This document shows positions 6,763 to 13,249 of a stretch of 23,244 nucleotides of DNA, one piece after another. Numbering within the stretch: the stretch's first letter is position 1; every line of letters begins with the position of its first letter. Source of the DNA: Candidatus Collierbacteria bacterium (GTDB lineage: Bacteria > Patescibacteriota > Microgenomatia > UBA1400 > MFAQ01); the NCBI GenBank assembly GCA_003531665.1, contig DQFC01000036.1, positions 71,860 to 95,103 on the forward strand, read 5' to 3'. The notes under the pieces are model-generated. The model was not told the origin of the DNA. It saw only the letters and a program-made list of their open reading frames with translations, and made no database searches. A program made the translations under genes and the position numbers.

Positions 6763-7224
6763 ATGTCCGAAAATTCTTATAACGTCGTTTTTGAATTCAA
6801 TGAATCGACAGGTGGGGCTTATGGAGTTCGTACTTGGACGTCATATTCTAATCAAGAGGAGGCCGAAGCTCTGACCAAAGATCGCCCCCATCAAACCGTC
6901 ATCGCGCAAGGAGTCACCGAAGCCGAAGCCCTTAATTTGACCAGCCTGACTCCGGAAATCTGTCGCCTGATGTGTGCCATTGAAGGCGCCTTTGAAGGCG
7001 ATCCGCATGCCTCTCAGGAACGCGTCAAATATTCGCTGATTAACGCCCAGTACGCTATCGCCCACGACCGTTTGCACATTGCCCAACATTCACTCACACG
7101 CATCGACGCCCGCAAATATCTCGCTTTATTCCTCCAGCTTGTCCAGAATCCGAAGACGCCCAAAACAGCTTCGATGTCCGGTATCATGATGGTTTGTTAC
7201 AATAATTTTGGCCAAGTGATCTAA
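6763..7224 (+). CDS. Orphan soluble protein, unknown function
   Basis: The 153 aa product starts at an ATG preceded by TGGAGGAACA. Residues 1-45 look like a small beta/alpha unit (YNVVFEFNES, GVRTWTSYSNQEEAEALTKD). Residues about 55-130 are helical, with several Cys and Met and a YAIAHDRLHIAQHSLTRID helix. No signal peptide, membrane span or known motif. It is a single-gene unit bounded by the promoter at 6716 and terminator at 7248. Confidence 0.75.
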   Translation: MSENSYNVVFEFNESTGGAYGVRTWTSYSNQEEAEALTKDRPHQTVIAQGVTEAEALNLTSLTPEICRLMCAIEGAFEGDPHASQERVKYSLINAQYAIAHDRLHIAQHSLTRIDARKYLALFLQLVQNPKTPKTASMSGIMMVCYNNFGQVI

Positions 7225-7247
7225 CTTTCACTCCAACAATGGACCCC

Positions 7248-7273
7248 CCCCGCCATCCGGCGGGGATTTTTTT
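7248..7273 (+). terminator. Rho-independent terminator
   Basis: CCCCGCC/GGCGGGG with loop ATCC, then A and eight T. Confidence 0.9.
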
Positions 7274-7325
7274 TCACCAAAGATGTAAAATATAAGACTG
7301 AAACCCACCATCCTTGGAGGCCACT

Positions 7326-7798
7326 TTGAAAAAATCAACCGTTCTTTTTATCTCACTTATTGCACTAGCTCTTCTTGCTTGTAGGATAGTCACAACTGTG
7401 CCAATTCACCCTCGAATCCGAGTGAATACGCTTTAGTTAGATACGCCTATAAGCCTACCATCACCGGTTATGACCTCGCTTTTTTTGCGGAGAATACGGA
7501 CCGCAACGTTTCATTAACTTACCCAAATGGCGACACTCCTGGTTTTGATGATATCCAAAAGATGTCCAGCCAAGTACCCGTCTCAGGAATGATCATTTCC
7601 GTCGTCTCGAGTGAACCAAAAGATTCTCCGATAACCGCGCTCACAGAGGCAAACGGCCACATTAATATCCATATTCCCTACCGACAGTCCACACTCTACG
7701 TCATTGGATGGACCTGTGAATATGTCTTCCGAGGCTACTCAACAAATGACGGCGTCAATTTGATTGAAGGAAACTATACTTTGCTTTGTTACCGCTGA
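7326..7798 (+). pseudogene. Lipoprotein gene with a frameshift at the lipobox
   Basis: A TTG start at 7326 (after TTGGAGG, good spacing) gives MKKSTVLFISLIALALLAC, a textbook lipoprotein signal peptide with lipobox LLAC (Cys codon 7380-7382). In that frame a stop follows at 7434. The frame one base back is open from 7385 to the TGA at 7796 and encodes about 137 residues (starting DSHNCANSPSNPSEYALVRYA), an Asn/Ser-rich linker then a strand-rich domain. One missing base at about 7383 therefore separates signal from domain. An intact version would be an about 157 aa surface lipoprotein. It may be a real disruption, a phase-variation-like state, or an assembly error. Domain not recognised. Confidence 0.7.
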
Positions 7799-7805
7799 AA
7801 CCACA

Positions 7806-7828
7806 CCCCGCCACTAGGCGGGGCTTTT
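7806..7828 (+). terminator. Rho-independent terminator
   Basis: CCCCGCC/GGCGGGG with loop ACTA, then CTTTT. Confidence 0.85.
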
Positions 7829-7952
7829 CATACACTTGATATCAATCTATACAGCAACACATCAATTTTAAGTAAATAGACATTCGGTTATATCTATCAA
7901 ACTACAAAACAGTAGTACCTAAAACAACAATTTTCATAAAACCTCCAAGATA

Positions 7953-7981
7953 TTGCATTTCCAACTCACATATGCTACATT
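7953..7981 (+). promoter_or_regulatory. Promoter of the 8055 gene
   Basis: TTGCAT, 17-base spacer, TACATT, preceded by TG one base upstream (TGC-TACATT). It gives a leader of about 65 bases. The AT-rich stretch 7830-7950 before it shows nothing else. Confidence 0.65.
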
Positions 7982-8054
7982 ATGGGTTCAAAGGCAAACT
8001 TCGTTACACAGAAACGTCGCTTCAAAACACATTTACATTAAGAGGAGGTGCCCC

Positions 8055-8390
8055 ATGCATCTAACGGTCGTCCAAAACAAGAGACGGCCAAATCAAAAGA
8101 TATTTACGATTTGGCCCGGTCAATCAGAATTCTTTTTCGGCAACAGATTCGAAATCCGCCTTTCACCAGATGACCCGGGGCCATGTAAACCAATGGTCAG
8201 GTTTGTACCTAACTGCGAAAAGCTCCCGGACAGGCTCACACTAGGCGAACTAATGCCACACGCGCGAACTTCCATCGAATACCAATCATGGACCGCTCTC
8301 ACCGAACCAATCACCTTCTTCGCCATTTCCGATGATCCGGAAACAGATGAAACCATAGAGATCATTTTCGACGATTCTCCTTTTGAGTAA
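8055..8390 (+). CDS. Small orphan protein, unknown function
   Basis: ATG 8055 is chosen because GAGGAGGTG lies just upstream; an in-frame ATG at 7953 sits inside the promoter and is rejected. The product is 111 aa: a basic start (MHLTVVQNKRRPNQK), several short strands (IFTIWPG, FEIRLSP) and an acidic end (DDPETDETIEIIFDDSPFE). No membrane segment, cysteine cluster or known motif. Single-gene unit ending at the terminator at 8396. Confidence 0.75.
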   Translation: MHLTVVQNKRRPNQKIFTIWPGQSEFFFGNRFEIRLSPDDPGPCKPMVRFVPNCEKLPDRLTLGELMPHARTSIEYQSWTALTEPITFFAISDDPETDETIEIIFDDSPFE

Positions 8391-8395
8391 ACCCA

Positions 8396-8420
8396 AACAC
8401 TCCCCCTCGGGAGTGTTTTA
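8396..8420 (+). terminator. Rho-independent terminator
   Basis: AACACTCCC/GGGAGTGTT with loop CCTC, then TTATT. Confidence 0.85.
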
Positions 8421-8438
8421 TTATGTACGGAAACGCTT

Positions 8439-8464
8439 AAGGCCCCCTGCACGCAGGGGGCCTT
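8439..8464. terminator. Bidirectional terminator, mainly for the minus-strand gene at 8478
   Basis: AAGGCCCCCTGC (8439-8450) pairs with GCAGGGGGCCTT (8453-8464). It lies just after the stop of the minus gene and after a second plus-strand terminator. Confidence 0.8.
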
Positions 8465-8477
8465 TTAAATATATTGT

Positions 8478-9068
8478 CTATTTCTTCTTGGACTTGCCTT
8501 TGCCCTTGCCCATCTTGCGATCGCGCGGGCGCAAGCCGAAGTCCTTCTTCTTGCCCTGACCGCGCTTGGCCGCGCTGTGGGGCTTCTTGTGATGCACCGT
8601 CTTCACGGCATGCTTCACGAAATCCAATTTGGTGATGAGCTTGTTGAGCCCCTCAACCTCTTTGGCCGCAGCCAGATCAAAGCCATAACCGATACGGCGA
8701 ATACCTTTGATCTGCTCATAATGAGCGACGAATTCGGCACGGTAGCGTTGGTCAAAGAGATCCTGACCATCATTTCCAGCCTCATTCTCACGCTCGACGA
8801 AGTCGCTCGCACTCTTGAGGGCCAAAGCCCAAGTGCGATTGAGATCGTTTTTCGCCCACTCCCGCGCGAATTTGCGGTAGGTGGCGATCCATTGGGCTTT
8901 GAAGGTGTTGAACCCTTCGGTAGAAACGAGCACCTCTTCCATCGCGGACTCGAAAGAATACACGACATCAGCGGGCATCGTTACGATGACTTCTGGTTTG
9001 AAGCCATCACTGCTTAGAAAAGCTCTCGCGAGCTCGACCAAGTCAGCCTTGATTTTGGCTCTCGCCAA
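8478..9068 (-). CDS. Helical orphan protein with a very basic C-terminal tail
   Basis: The start is TTG 9068, eight bases after GAGGAGG; the 196 aa frame has no better ATG. Residues 1-150 are mostly helical (RAKIKADLVELARAFLSS, WIATYRKFAREWAKNDL, LNKLITKLDFVKHAVK). Residues about 155-196 are almost pure Lys/Arg/Gly/His, ending GKGKGKSKKK. Codon use is GC-richer than the flanking AT-rich spacers. The promoter is near-consensus, the leader is about 87 nt with a 9-bp hairpin, and the terminator is strong, so high expression is likely. The tail suggests binding to DNA, RNA or ribosomes. No family recognised. Confidence 0.8.
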   Translation of the reverse strand: MARAKIKADLVELARAFLSSDGFKPEVIVTMPADVVYSFESAMEEVLVSTEGFNTFKAQWIATYRKFAREWAKNDLNRTWALALKSASDFVERENEAGNDGQDLFDQRYRAEFVAHYEQIKGIRRIGYGFDLAAAKEVEGLNKLITKLDFVKHAVKTVHHKKPHSAAKRGQGKKKDFGLRPRDRKMGKGKGKSKKK

Positions 9069-9115
9069 CTCTCAATCCTCCTCTGGTAGCTAAAAAGAAA
9101 GGAACGACGTCTCTC

Positions 9116-9136
9116 GGTCGGCACGGCGTGCCGACC
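9116..9136 (-). promoter_or_regulatory. 9-bp hairpin in the leader of the 8478-9068 gene
   Basis: GGTCGGCAC and GTGCCGACC pair perfectly around three bases, in the middle of the predicted 5' UTR. It could stabilise the mRNA or be a protein-binding site. Confidence 0.6.
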
Positions 9137-9161
9137 AAATGAACACGTATCACAAACGGGT

Positions 9162-9190
9162 ATTTTACTCATATAACTTTCTCTTGTCAA
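9162..9190 (-). promoter_or_regulatory. Strong promoter for the 8478-9068 gene
   Basis: On the minus strand: TTGACA (9190-9185), 17-base spacer, TAAAAT (9167-9162). Confidence 0.8.
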
Positions 9191-9206
9191 GTATATAGGT
9201 TCTATC

Positions 9207-9235
9207 TTTACAAAGATACATGAAAATGGTAATAT
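9207..9235 (+). promoter_or_regulatory. Promoter of the 9288 gene
   Basis: TTTACA, 17-base spacer, TAATAT, with TGG before the -10. It lies back to back with the strong minus-strand promoter at 9162-9190. Confidence 0.7.
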
Positions 9236-9287
9236 AGGTCAATAATTTCGCCCTCTGACACATATTTTCGAACAGGAGAATCACACT

Positions 9288-9671
9288 ATGAGTAGTAGTC
9301 GTTCAAGTTCAAGCACCTCAATTTCACCCCTCATTCTGCTCTTCATCCTTTTGTATTTCTTCCCCTTGGCCCATATGATTCGGGAATTTCATGGACGCGA
9401 CGTGGTCGTCGAATACAAACATTATTTCTTCCAGGAAGACACCCTTGACTTCGCCTTCTATGCCGAAGGCACCTGCAACGTCAAATTCAATATCACCAAT
9501 GGACACAGACCCAACGAAGAGGCTCCTCTCCCGCGGGACTTCTCCGTAACCGTCGACGGTGATTCCATAATTCCCGTCGAAAAGCATTTGACCCAACACA
9601 ACCTTCCTTCGTATTTCGACGTCACGATTGCCTGCGGCGAAGACGCGCCGGAAACCCAGCACTTCCGCTAA
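9288..9671 (+). CDS. Small exported or membrane-anchored protein, unknown function
   Basis: The 127 aa product has a Ser-rich start (MSSSRSSSSTSIS), then one hydrophobic segment (about 13-30, SPLILLFILLYFFPLAHMI) and an about 95-residue outer domain. That domain is strand-rich and has two Cys (about 63 and 115) that could form one disulfide. The TLDFAFYAEGTCNVKFNIT and FSVTVDGDSIIPV stretches look like a small beta-sandwich, but no family can be named. ATG 9288 follows CAGGAGAATCAC. It is a single-gene unit with its own promoter and terminator. Confidence 0.78.
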   Translation: MSSSRSSSSTSISPLILLFILLYFFPLAHMIREFHGRDVVVEYKHYFFQEDTLDFAFYAEGTCNVKFNITNGHRPNEEAPLPRDFSVTVDGDSIIPVEKHLTQHNLPSYFDVTIACGEDAPETQHFR

Positions 9672-9675
9672 AACA

Positions 9676-9698
9676 AGTCCCGAAAGGGACTTTTTTTG
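9676..9698 (+). terminator. Rho-independent terminator
   Basis: AGTCCC/GGGACT with tetraloop GAAA, then seven T. Confidence 0.88.
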
Positions 9699-9720
9699 TA
9701 CACAGTACTCTATCGACAAT

Positions 9721-9749
9721 TTGACATTAGAGCCTAAATATGATATGCT
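9721..9749 (+). promoter_or_regulatory. Promoter of the 9832 gene
   Basis: TTGACA, 17-base spacer, TATGCT, with TGA before the -10. An alternative -10 TATAAG lies at 9749-9754. Leader about 75 bases. Confidence 0.65.
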
Positions 9750-9831
9750 ATAAGCTGTTACTTTTGTTGCACCCTGAGATCGCGCCCCGCGCCCTCTCTA
9801 ATCCATTCCACCCTACATGAGGAGACGAATA

Positions 9832-10368
9832 ATGGCATATCAGATCGCAAAACTGCTCACAGCCGAAGAAGAGACAAAGGCCGCCAAGGCCTTCCTTCCG
9901 AAGTACATCCTGCTCCACCGCGGCCTCGGTCACGCACTGCGGGGCGGCCAAAACCGCTACTACACAGAAAGAAATGAGCACGTCCATCTCGAATATGCGG
10001 ATGACGTCGCGGAACGCGATCAGGCAGACGCCGACTTCGCTCTCAAGGCCTATCGTCAGGCCGAAGCCGAAACCGCCCGTCAGGCCGAAGAAACGGCCAG
10101 ACTCGCAGCCGAACAGTTCGCGCACAATGAGCAACTCCGCCAGCAAACTGCAACAGCCACGACGGAACAACTTTTGGCCGCGCTCTACCGCCAAAGTCCT
10201 CAATTGGCCGAAGAACTTAAGGCAAAGATGGATGCGATTGCCGCCAAGCGTGAGGACGCTGCCGCAGTTATCGCGGCAAAAATGGGTGAGATTGAAGGCT
10301 ACGACAAGGCCCTCGACGACCTGAAGAAACTCGTCCCGGCAAAGAAGAACTCCCGCCGCAAAGCATAA
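9832..10368 (+). CDS. Alanine/glutamate-rich helical (coiled-coil) protein with basic tail
   Basis: ATG 9832 follows GAGGAGACG; an in-frame ATG at 9817 lies before that site and is rejected. The product is 178 aa. Residues about 1-65 are mixed, with ILLHRGLGHALRGGQNRYY. Residues about 70-160 are almost wholly helical and rich in Ala, Glu, Gln and Arg, with a coiled-coil pattern. The end is basic (PAKKNSRRKA). The coding sequence is GC-richer than its flanks and lacks any signal peptide. It has a near-consensus promoter and a strong terminator. Function unknown; it shares the helical body plus basic tail layout with the proteins at 8478 and 11901, without visible sequence similarity. Confidence 0.8.
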   Translation: MAYQIAKLLTAEEETKAAKAFLPKYILLHRGLGHALRGGQNRYYTERNEHVHLEYADDVAERDQADADFALKAYRQAEAETARQAEETARLAAEQFAHNEQLRQQTATATTEQLLAALYRQSPQLAEELKAKMDAIAAKREDAAAVIAAKMGEIEGYDKALDDLKKLVPAKKNSRRKA

Positions 10369-10394
10369 CCGCGTTTCCACATACGCCGATAGTC

Positions 10395-10426
10395 AAATGC
10401 CCTGCTCAAACGAGCAGGGCATTTTT
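10395..10426 (+). terminator. Rho-independent terminator
   Basis: AAATGCCCTGCTC (10395-10407) pairs with GAGCAGGGCATTT (10412-10424), loop AAAC. Confidence 0.9.
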
Positions 10427-10455
10427 ATGGCAAAAACCTTTCAGAACCCCTTAAT

Positions 10456-10483
10456 GTCATTCCTGGCTTGACCAGGAATCCAT
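10456..10483 (+). repeat. Palindromic repeat, copy 1 (GTCATTCCTG...CAGGAATCCAT)
   Basis: ATTCCTGG pairs with CCAGGAAT around CTTGA, flanked by GTC and CCAT. It matches the second copy at 10802-10828 in inverted orientation except for the loop and innermost stem pair. The pattern belongs to a widespread class of short palindromic repeats. Confidence 0.8.
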
Positions 10484-10498
10484 CCAACAAGTTCCGAA

Positions 10499-10777
10499 TC
10501 ATATTATCAACTCCTCCCAATCCGGATTTACCGTCTCAATCAAGTTTATTTTCCAAAATCTTTTCCATCTCTTCAATTGTTTTTCCCTCAGAATAGCCTC
10601 CTCTGGACTATTAAACTCTTCGTAATACACCAGCTTATTTACCTTGTATTTCTTTGTAAAACCCTCGACCACACCTGATTGGTGAATTTCCATTCTATTC
10701 TGCAGGTTCCCCGTCACTCCAACATACAAGGTTCCGTATTTGTAGCTAGCAAGAATATATACGAAAAATTTCCTCAT
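10499..10777 (-). CDS. Stand-alone GIY-YIG endonuclease domain protein
   Basis: The 92 aa product is one GIY-YIG domain: FVYILAS (5-11) and GTLYVGVTGNL (15-25) form the GIY and YIG strands. R28 and H32 lie on the first helix, followed by FTKKYKVNKLVYYE, an REKQLKRWKR helix and a C-terminal NPDWEEL motif typical of the small UPF0213/YhbQ-like UvrC-type nucleases. Members cut DNA with a metal ion; the target is not known for these stand-alone proteins. It lies between two inverted copies of a palindromic repeat (ends about 15 and 24 bases away) and has no other terminator. This suggests that gene and repeats travel as a cassette. No good ribosome binding site is seen. Confidence 0.92.
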   Translation of the reverse strand: MRKFFVYILASYKYGTLYVGVTGNLQNRMEIHQSGVVEGFTKKYKVNKLVYYEEFNSPEEAILREKQLKRWKRFWKINLIETVNPDWEELII

Positions 10778-10801
10778 TTCTACATTATATGGAGTTATTT
10801 A

Positions 10802-10828
10802 ATGGATTCCTGCCTTCGCAGGAATGAC
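10802..10828 (-). repeat. Palindromic repeat, copy 2, inverted
   Basis: ATTCCTGC pairs with GCAGGAAT around CTTC. The reverse complement reads GTCATTCCTG...CAGGAATCCAT, the same ends as copy 1 at 10456. Confidence 0.8.
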
Positions 10829-10865
10829 TGACAAAAATTAATCCACTCATCACCCACGATGAATA

Positions 10866-11513
10866 CTAGTCCCCAACGGCTTTTTTTAACACCTCTTCTT
10901 CCAGCTTCGAAAGGTCTATGGGTGATTTCTTGACCCTCTCCTTTTGGGTTTGTGTCACCACCATGATCGTTATCCAATTTCTCAAATGCACTTGTAGAGC
11001 TTTTTTAATTTTATCCAAAACGTCATCAACATTACCTTCAGCTCGTCGGTCATCCTGAGATTTCGCAGTAATTCCGGTTATTAGATGAGTCCCTCTACGT
11101 GCGTTATTGCTTGTATCCTTACCTCCACCTCCCGCACCCAAAGTGGCTGTCATTTTCTCCATCTCACCCACCTCACTCTTGTCAACCATAAGCTCATCAA
11201 TCGAATTTATGTTAGCTTTTAGCCACTCGATATATCTCAACAGATGTTTCATCTCCGTTGATCCCTGATCCGCTTTGTTTACATAATCTATTACATCCTG
11301 TACCTCTGCAATCGGTGATTTTTCACCACCCTCACTAGTATTAATCTTATTTTCTAGTTGATTCAATACAGCCGTCCTGGCGATTTCGCTTACAGTTTTG
11401 TCTCCCTGACGTTTTTTCTTTCCTCCCCTGCCCCCGCCACCGCCACCACCTCGAGCTCCGCCGGGCTCAAAGTCATCAAAATCATCAGGATTCAACATTG
11501 CAAATTTTTCCAT
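10866..11513 (-). CDS. Orphan protein with acidic N-terminus and glycine-rich linker
   Basis: The 215 aa product starts with an acidic segment (NPDDFDDFEPGG, about 8-19), then a Gly/Arg linker and a Lys patch (about 20-38). Two mainly helical regions follow (about 40-125 and 150-215), split by a second Gly-rich loop near 132-141. The layout of acidic tip, flexible linker and helical body suggests a protein-interaction role, but no family is recognised. There is no Shine-Dalgarno; TAAAAT ends 6 bases before ATG 11513, consistent with a leaderless mRNA. The second Met (11498) is a less likely start. Confidence 0.75.
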   Translation of the reverse strand: MEKFAMLNPDDFDDFEPGGARGGGGGGGRGGKKKRQGDKTVSEIARTAVLNQLENKINTSEGGEKSPIAEVQDVIDYVNKADQGSTEMKHLLRYIEWLKANINSIDELMVDKSEVGEMEKMTATLGAGGGGKDTSNNARRGTHLITGITAKSQDDRRAEGNVDDVLDKIKKALQVHLRNWITIMVVTQTQKERVKKSPIDLSKLEEEVLKKAVGD

Positions 11514-11579
11514 AAATATATTTTAGCTTATCTCACCGCCTTCAAAGATAGTCCTTGTAGGCCCTCGCAAGCATCAAGC

Positions 11580-11793
11580 CAAAATGAATAGCCACCCTTT
11601 CGGAGTGGCTATCATGCGGCGAGCGGGTGTTACCCGCTGTTTGTCTTCAAGGTGGGCGAAGATTCGCCCGCAGGAAAAGCAGTATATCCTTGCGGTCCAT
11701 ACAGGGTTTCTCCTTTTATGGTTCAGATTGGGGAGGAATTGCCTCACCAACCGCCGTTTTCTGCTTTCTGGTGCACCTCAGACTTTTGAGGAT
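11580..11793 (-). ncRNA. Candidate structured small RNA, about 214 nt, unclassified
   Basis: It lies between a near-perfect promoter (11800-11828) and a terminator (11581-11612), with no open frame longer than 17 codons after a start. The minus strand folds into nested stems: P1 AAAGCAG (11767-11761) with CTGCTTT (11682-11676); inside it P2 GCGGT (11754-11750) with ACCGC (11696-11692); inside that P3 (11749-11742 with 11736-11729) and P4 CCATA (11721-11717) with TATGG (11701-11697), which abuts P2. A 5' hairpin (CCTCA/TGAGG) and 3' hairpins (GGGCGA/TCGCCC and AGCGGGT/ACCCGCT) flank this junction. A GGAG plus ATG (17-codon frame MDRKDILLFL...) sits in the P4 loop region, so a tiny peptide is the alternative. 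It fills the gene-free stretch 11514-11900. Confidence 0.65.
11581..11612 (-). terminator. Terminator of the candidate RNA
   Basis: ATAGCCAC pairs with GTGGCTAT, with an inner CC/GG step around a GAAA tetraloop (minus-strand reading), followed by TTCATTTT. Confidence 0.75.
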
Positions 11794-11799
11794 GCAAGT

Positions 11800-11828
11800 A
11801 ATATATCACTCTGCTATAGGCTTGTCAA
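11800..11828 (-). promoter_or_regulatory. Strong promoter of the candidate RNA
   Basis: Minus strand: TTGACA (11828-11823), 17-base spacer, TATATT (11805-11800), with TGA in front of the -10. It is one of the best sigma-70-type promoters in the window. Confidence 0.8.
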
Positions 11829-11846
11829 GAACCTACCTTTAGGCAC

Positions 11847-11878
11847 AAAAAAATCCCCAACTACTTCTAGATGGGGAT
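11847..11878 (-). terminator. Terminator of the 11901-13079 gene
   Basis: Minus strand ATCCCCA pairs with TGGGGAT, followed by a T run of about seven. Confidence 0.8.
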
Positions 11879-11900
11879 CATCGATCGGAGATCAGGAAGG

Positions 11901-13079
11901 CTACGAAAGAGTGCCGTCTACGACCTCAATCGGGTGCCCGCCTTTTTTGCGGGGATTCCTGGGTTTGTCGGTGGTCTTCGGCATCGCGGGCGTCTTGGCC
12001 TTTCTGGAACCACCGCGCTTCTTGCTAACCGGCACCACTTTCCCAACCTCAGCCTCGTCAGCTTGTTCGTCGCGAGTGGGTTTCACCCGAGTGGTCTTCC
12101 TGGTGGGTACAGTTTCCACTTCCTGATCGTCAGGCTGATCGTGCTTTACAGCGGCCGATCCACCAACGACGCTAGCCCGCCGAGACAATTGAACCGTCAC
12201 TCCTTCGAAAGTCTTATCGCCTTGGAGCGCCGCAATCGTATCCTCGGTGAGGGAGTTGGCTTGTCGGAGTTCTCCTTGACCCTTACCCGGCCCACTTTTT
12301 GAACCAGAATTAGGCTGTCGGCAATCCCGACATTTGTCATTGATCTTCCAAACACCTGCCTTCTCGTCGTACCATGGCAGGAGCTTGTTCTTCCCGCACT
12401 CGCACTTCTTCCAAGGATTCTCCAGCTGATCATACAGCTGGCGGCCCCGATCGATCCATGCCCTGACTGCCTTGTAGTCCGTCGCCGAGGGACGCTCGCT
12501 CAGCCAGACCTCGTAGGCTTGACAAACAGGCGTGTTGAGGAAGGCCTCGGCGAACCGAGCGGGATTACCCTCTCGGTCAAACTGCCAGCCCCTGTATGGG
12601 CGTGTCGCCTTGCTTTCTGCCGCATTCATCTTGGCAAAGTTCACCGCAACGAAGACGTCATCGAGCAGGTCATGGGCCAGATCTAGCTTGCGCCAGGTCA
12701 TCGAGCGGGAGCTCTCTGCCAATGCCTTCATTTTCGGGAAGAAATGGCAGGGGTCATCCTCGGGGTCAAGCCACTGTGCCATCAGGCCCGCGGCAGTCCC
12801 ATAGCGATCCTCGAGGGCCGTCTTGGCCTGGGCAAGCTCGGTGGCCTCAGCCGCATCCTTGAAGGCTTTCGCTTCCTTCATTACCTTCGCGCACAGCGTG
12901 AAGATGGGATCCAGATCCGTGGCGGACACATCGATCTGCGGGTTCTTCAGGGTCACATCCGCCTCAGATAAGGCCGCGATCAGTTTCTCGCCCTCAGGCA
13001 TGAGGGCTAGGGTTTGCAGGCGCTTCATCGCGCCTTCCAGACGTTCCACACACAACTTAAAAGCTGCTTGAGATGCCAT
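11901..13079 (-). CDS. GC-rich orphan protein with zinc ribbon and long basic tail
   Basis: The 392 aa product begins at ATG 13079, nine bases after AAGGAGG. Residues 1-150 are helical and Ala-rich; 155-220 have a WQFDREGNPARFAEAF region. A zinc ribbon of form CxC-x21-CxxC lies at C226, C228, C250 and C253. From about residue 255 the chain is low-complexity: Gly/Ser/Lys, then acidic, then basic with KKRGGSRKAK and PRNPRKKGGH. Codon use is clearly GC-richer than neighbours, which may mean transfer or high-expression bias. The leader carries two hairpins (13086-13122) under a consensus promoter. Nucleic-acid binding is inferred from ribbon plus tail; no known family. Confidence 0.8.
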   Translation of the reverse strand: MASQAAFKLCVERLEGAMKRLQTLALMPEGEKLIAALSEADVTLKNPQIDVSATDLDPIFTLCAKVMKEAKAFKDAAEATELAQAKTALEDRYGTAAGLMAQWLDPEDDPCHFFPKMKALAESSRSMTWRKLDLAHDLLDDVFVAVNFAKMNAAESKATRPYRGWQFDREGNPARFAEAFLNTPVCQAYEVWLSERPSATDYKAVRAWIDRGRQLYDQLENPWKKCECGKNKLLPWYDEKAGVWKINDKCRDCRQPNSGSKSGPGKGQGELRQANSLTEDTIAALQGDKTFEGVTVQLSRRASVVGGSAAVKHDQPDDQEVETVPTRKTTRVKPTRDEQADEAEVGKVVPVSKKRGGSRKAKTPAMPKTTDKPRNPRKKGGHPIEVVDGTLS

Positions 13080-13085
13080 TGCGCG

Positions 13086-13122
13086 CCGCCTCCTTGGCGG
13101 TGTTGAGGCCGGATAGCCTCAA
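13086..13122 (-). promoter_or_regulatory. Leader with two hairpins, one displaying the ribosome binding site
   Basis: Minus strand: TTGAGGC/GCCTCAA (13122-13116 with 13109-13103), then CCGCC-AAGGA-GGCGG (13100-13086). The Shine-Dalgarno AAGGAGG spans the loop and the first stem bases of the second hairpin, so translation could respond to its opening. Confidence 0.55.
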
Positions 13123-13157
13123 AAAATAAGGGTTAGAATTTTGAAACGTACTCGCGA

Positions 13158-13186
13158 ATAATACTACCTTATGGGATAACTGTCAA
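13158..13186 (-). promoter_or_regulatory. Strong promoter of the 11901-13079 gene
   Basis: Minus strand: TTGACA (13186-13181), 17-base spacer, TATTAT (13163-13158). Leader about 70 bases. Confidence 0.8.
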
Positions 13187-13249
13187 GCCTGCGCTGAAAT
13201 CGCGCAATACTTCGGGCAAAAAACTTCGTACTACCCACTAACAACTCCC

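Noticed and set aside
10795..10977. Minus-strand 60-codon frame ending with residues from the palindromic repeat
   Set aside because: It overlaps the real gene at 10866 in another frame and reads through repeat sequence; no ribosome binding site.
11741..11754. Match to a short stretch of E. coli 6S RNA (GCGGTTGGTGAG)
   Set aside because: One short match only; the predicted fold is a branched junction rather than the 6S long hairpin with a central bubble.
11584..12126. 180-codon plus-strand frame opposite the RNA candidate and the zinc-ribbon gene
   Set aside because: It crosses two minus-strand terminators and is antisense to a well-supported gene; no start signals.
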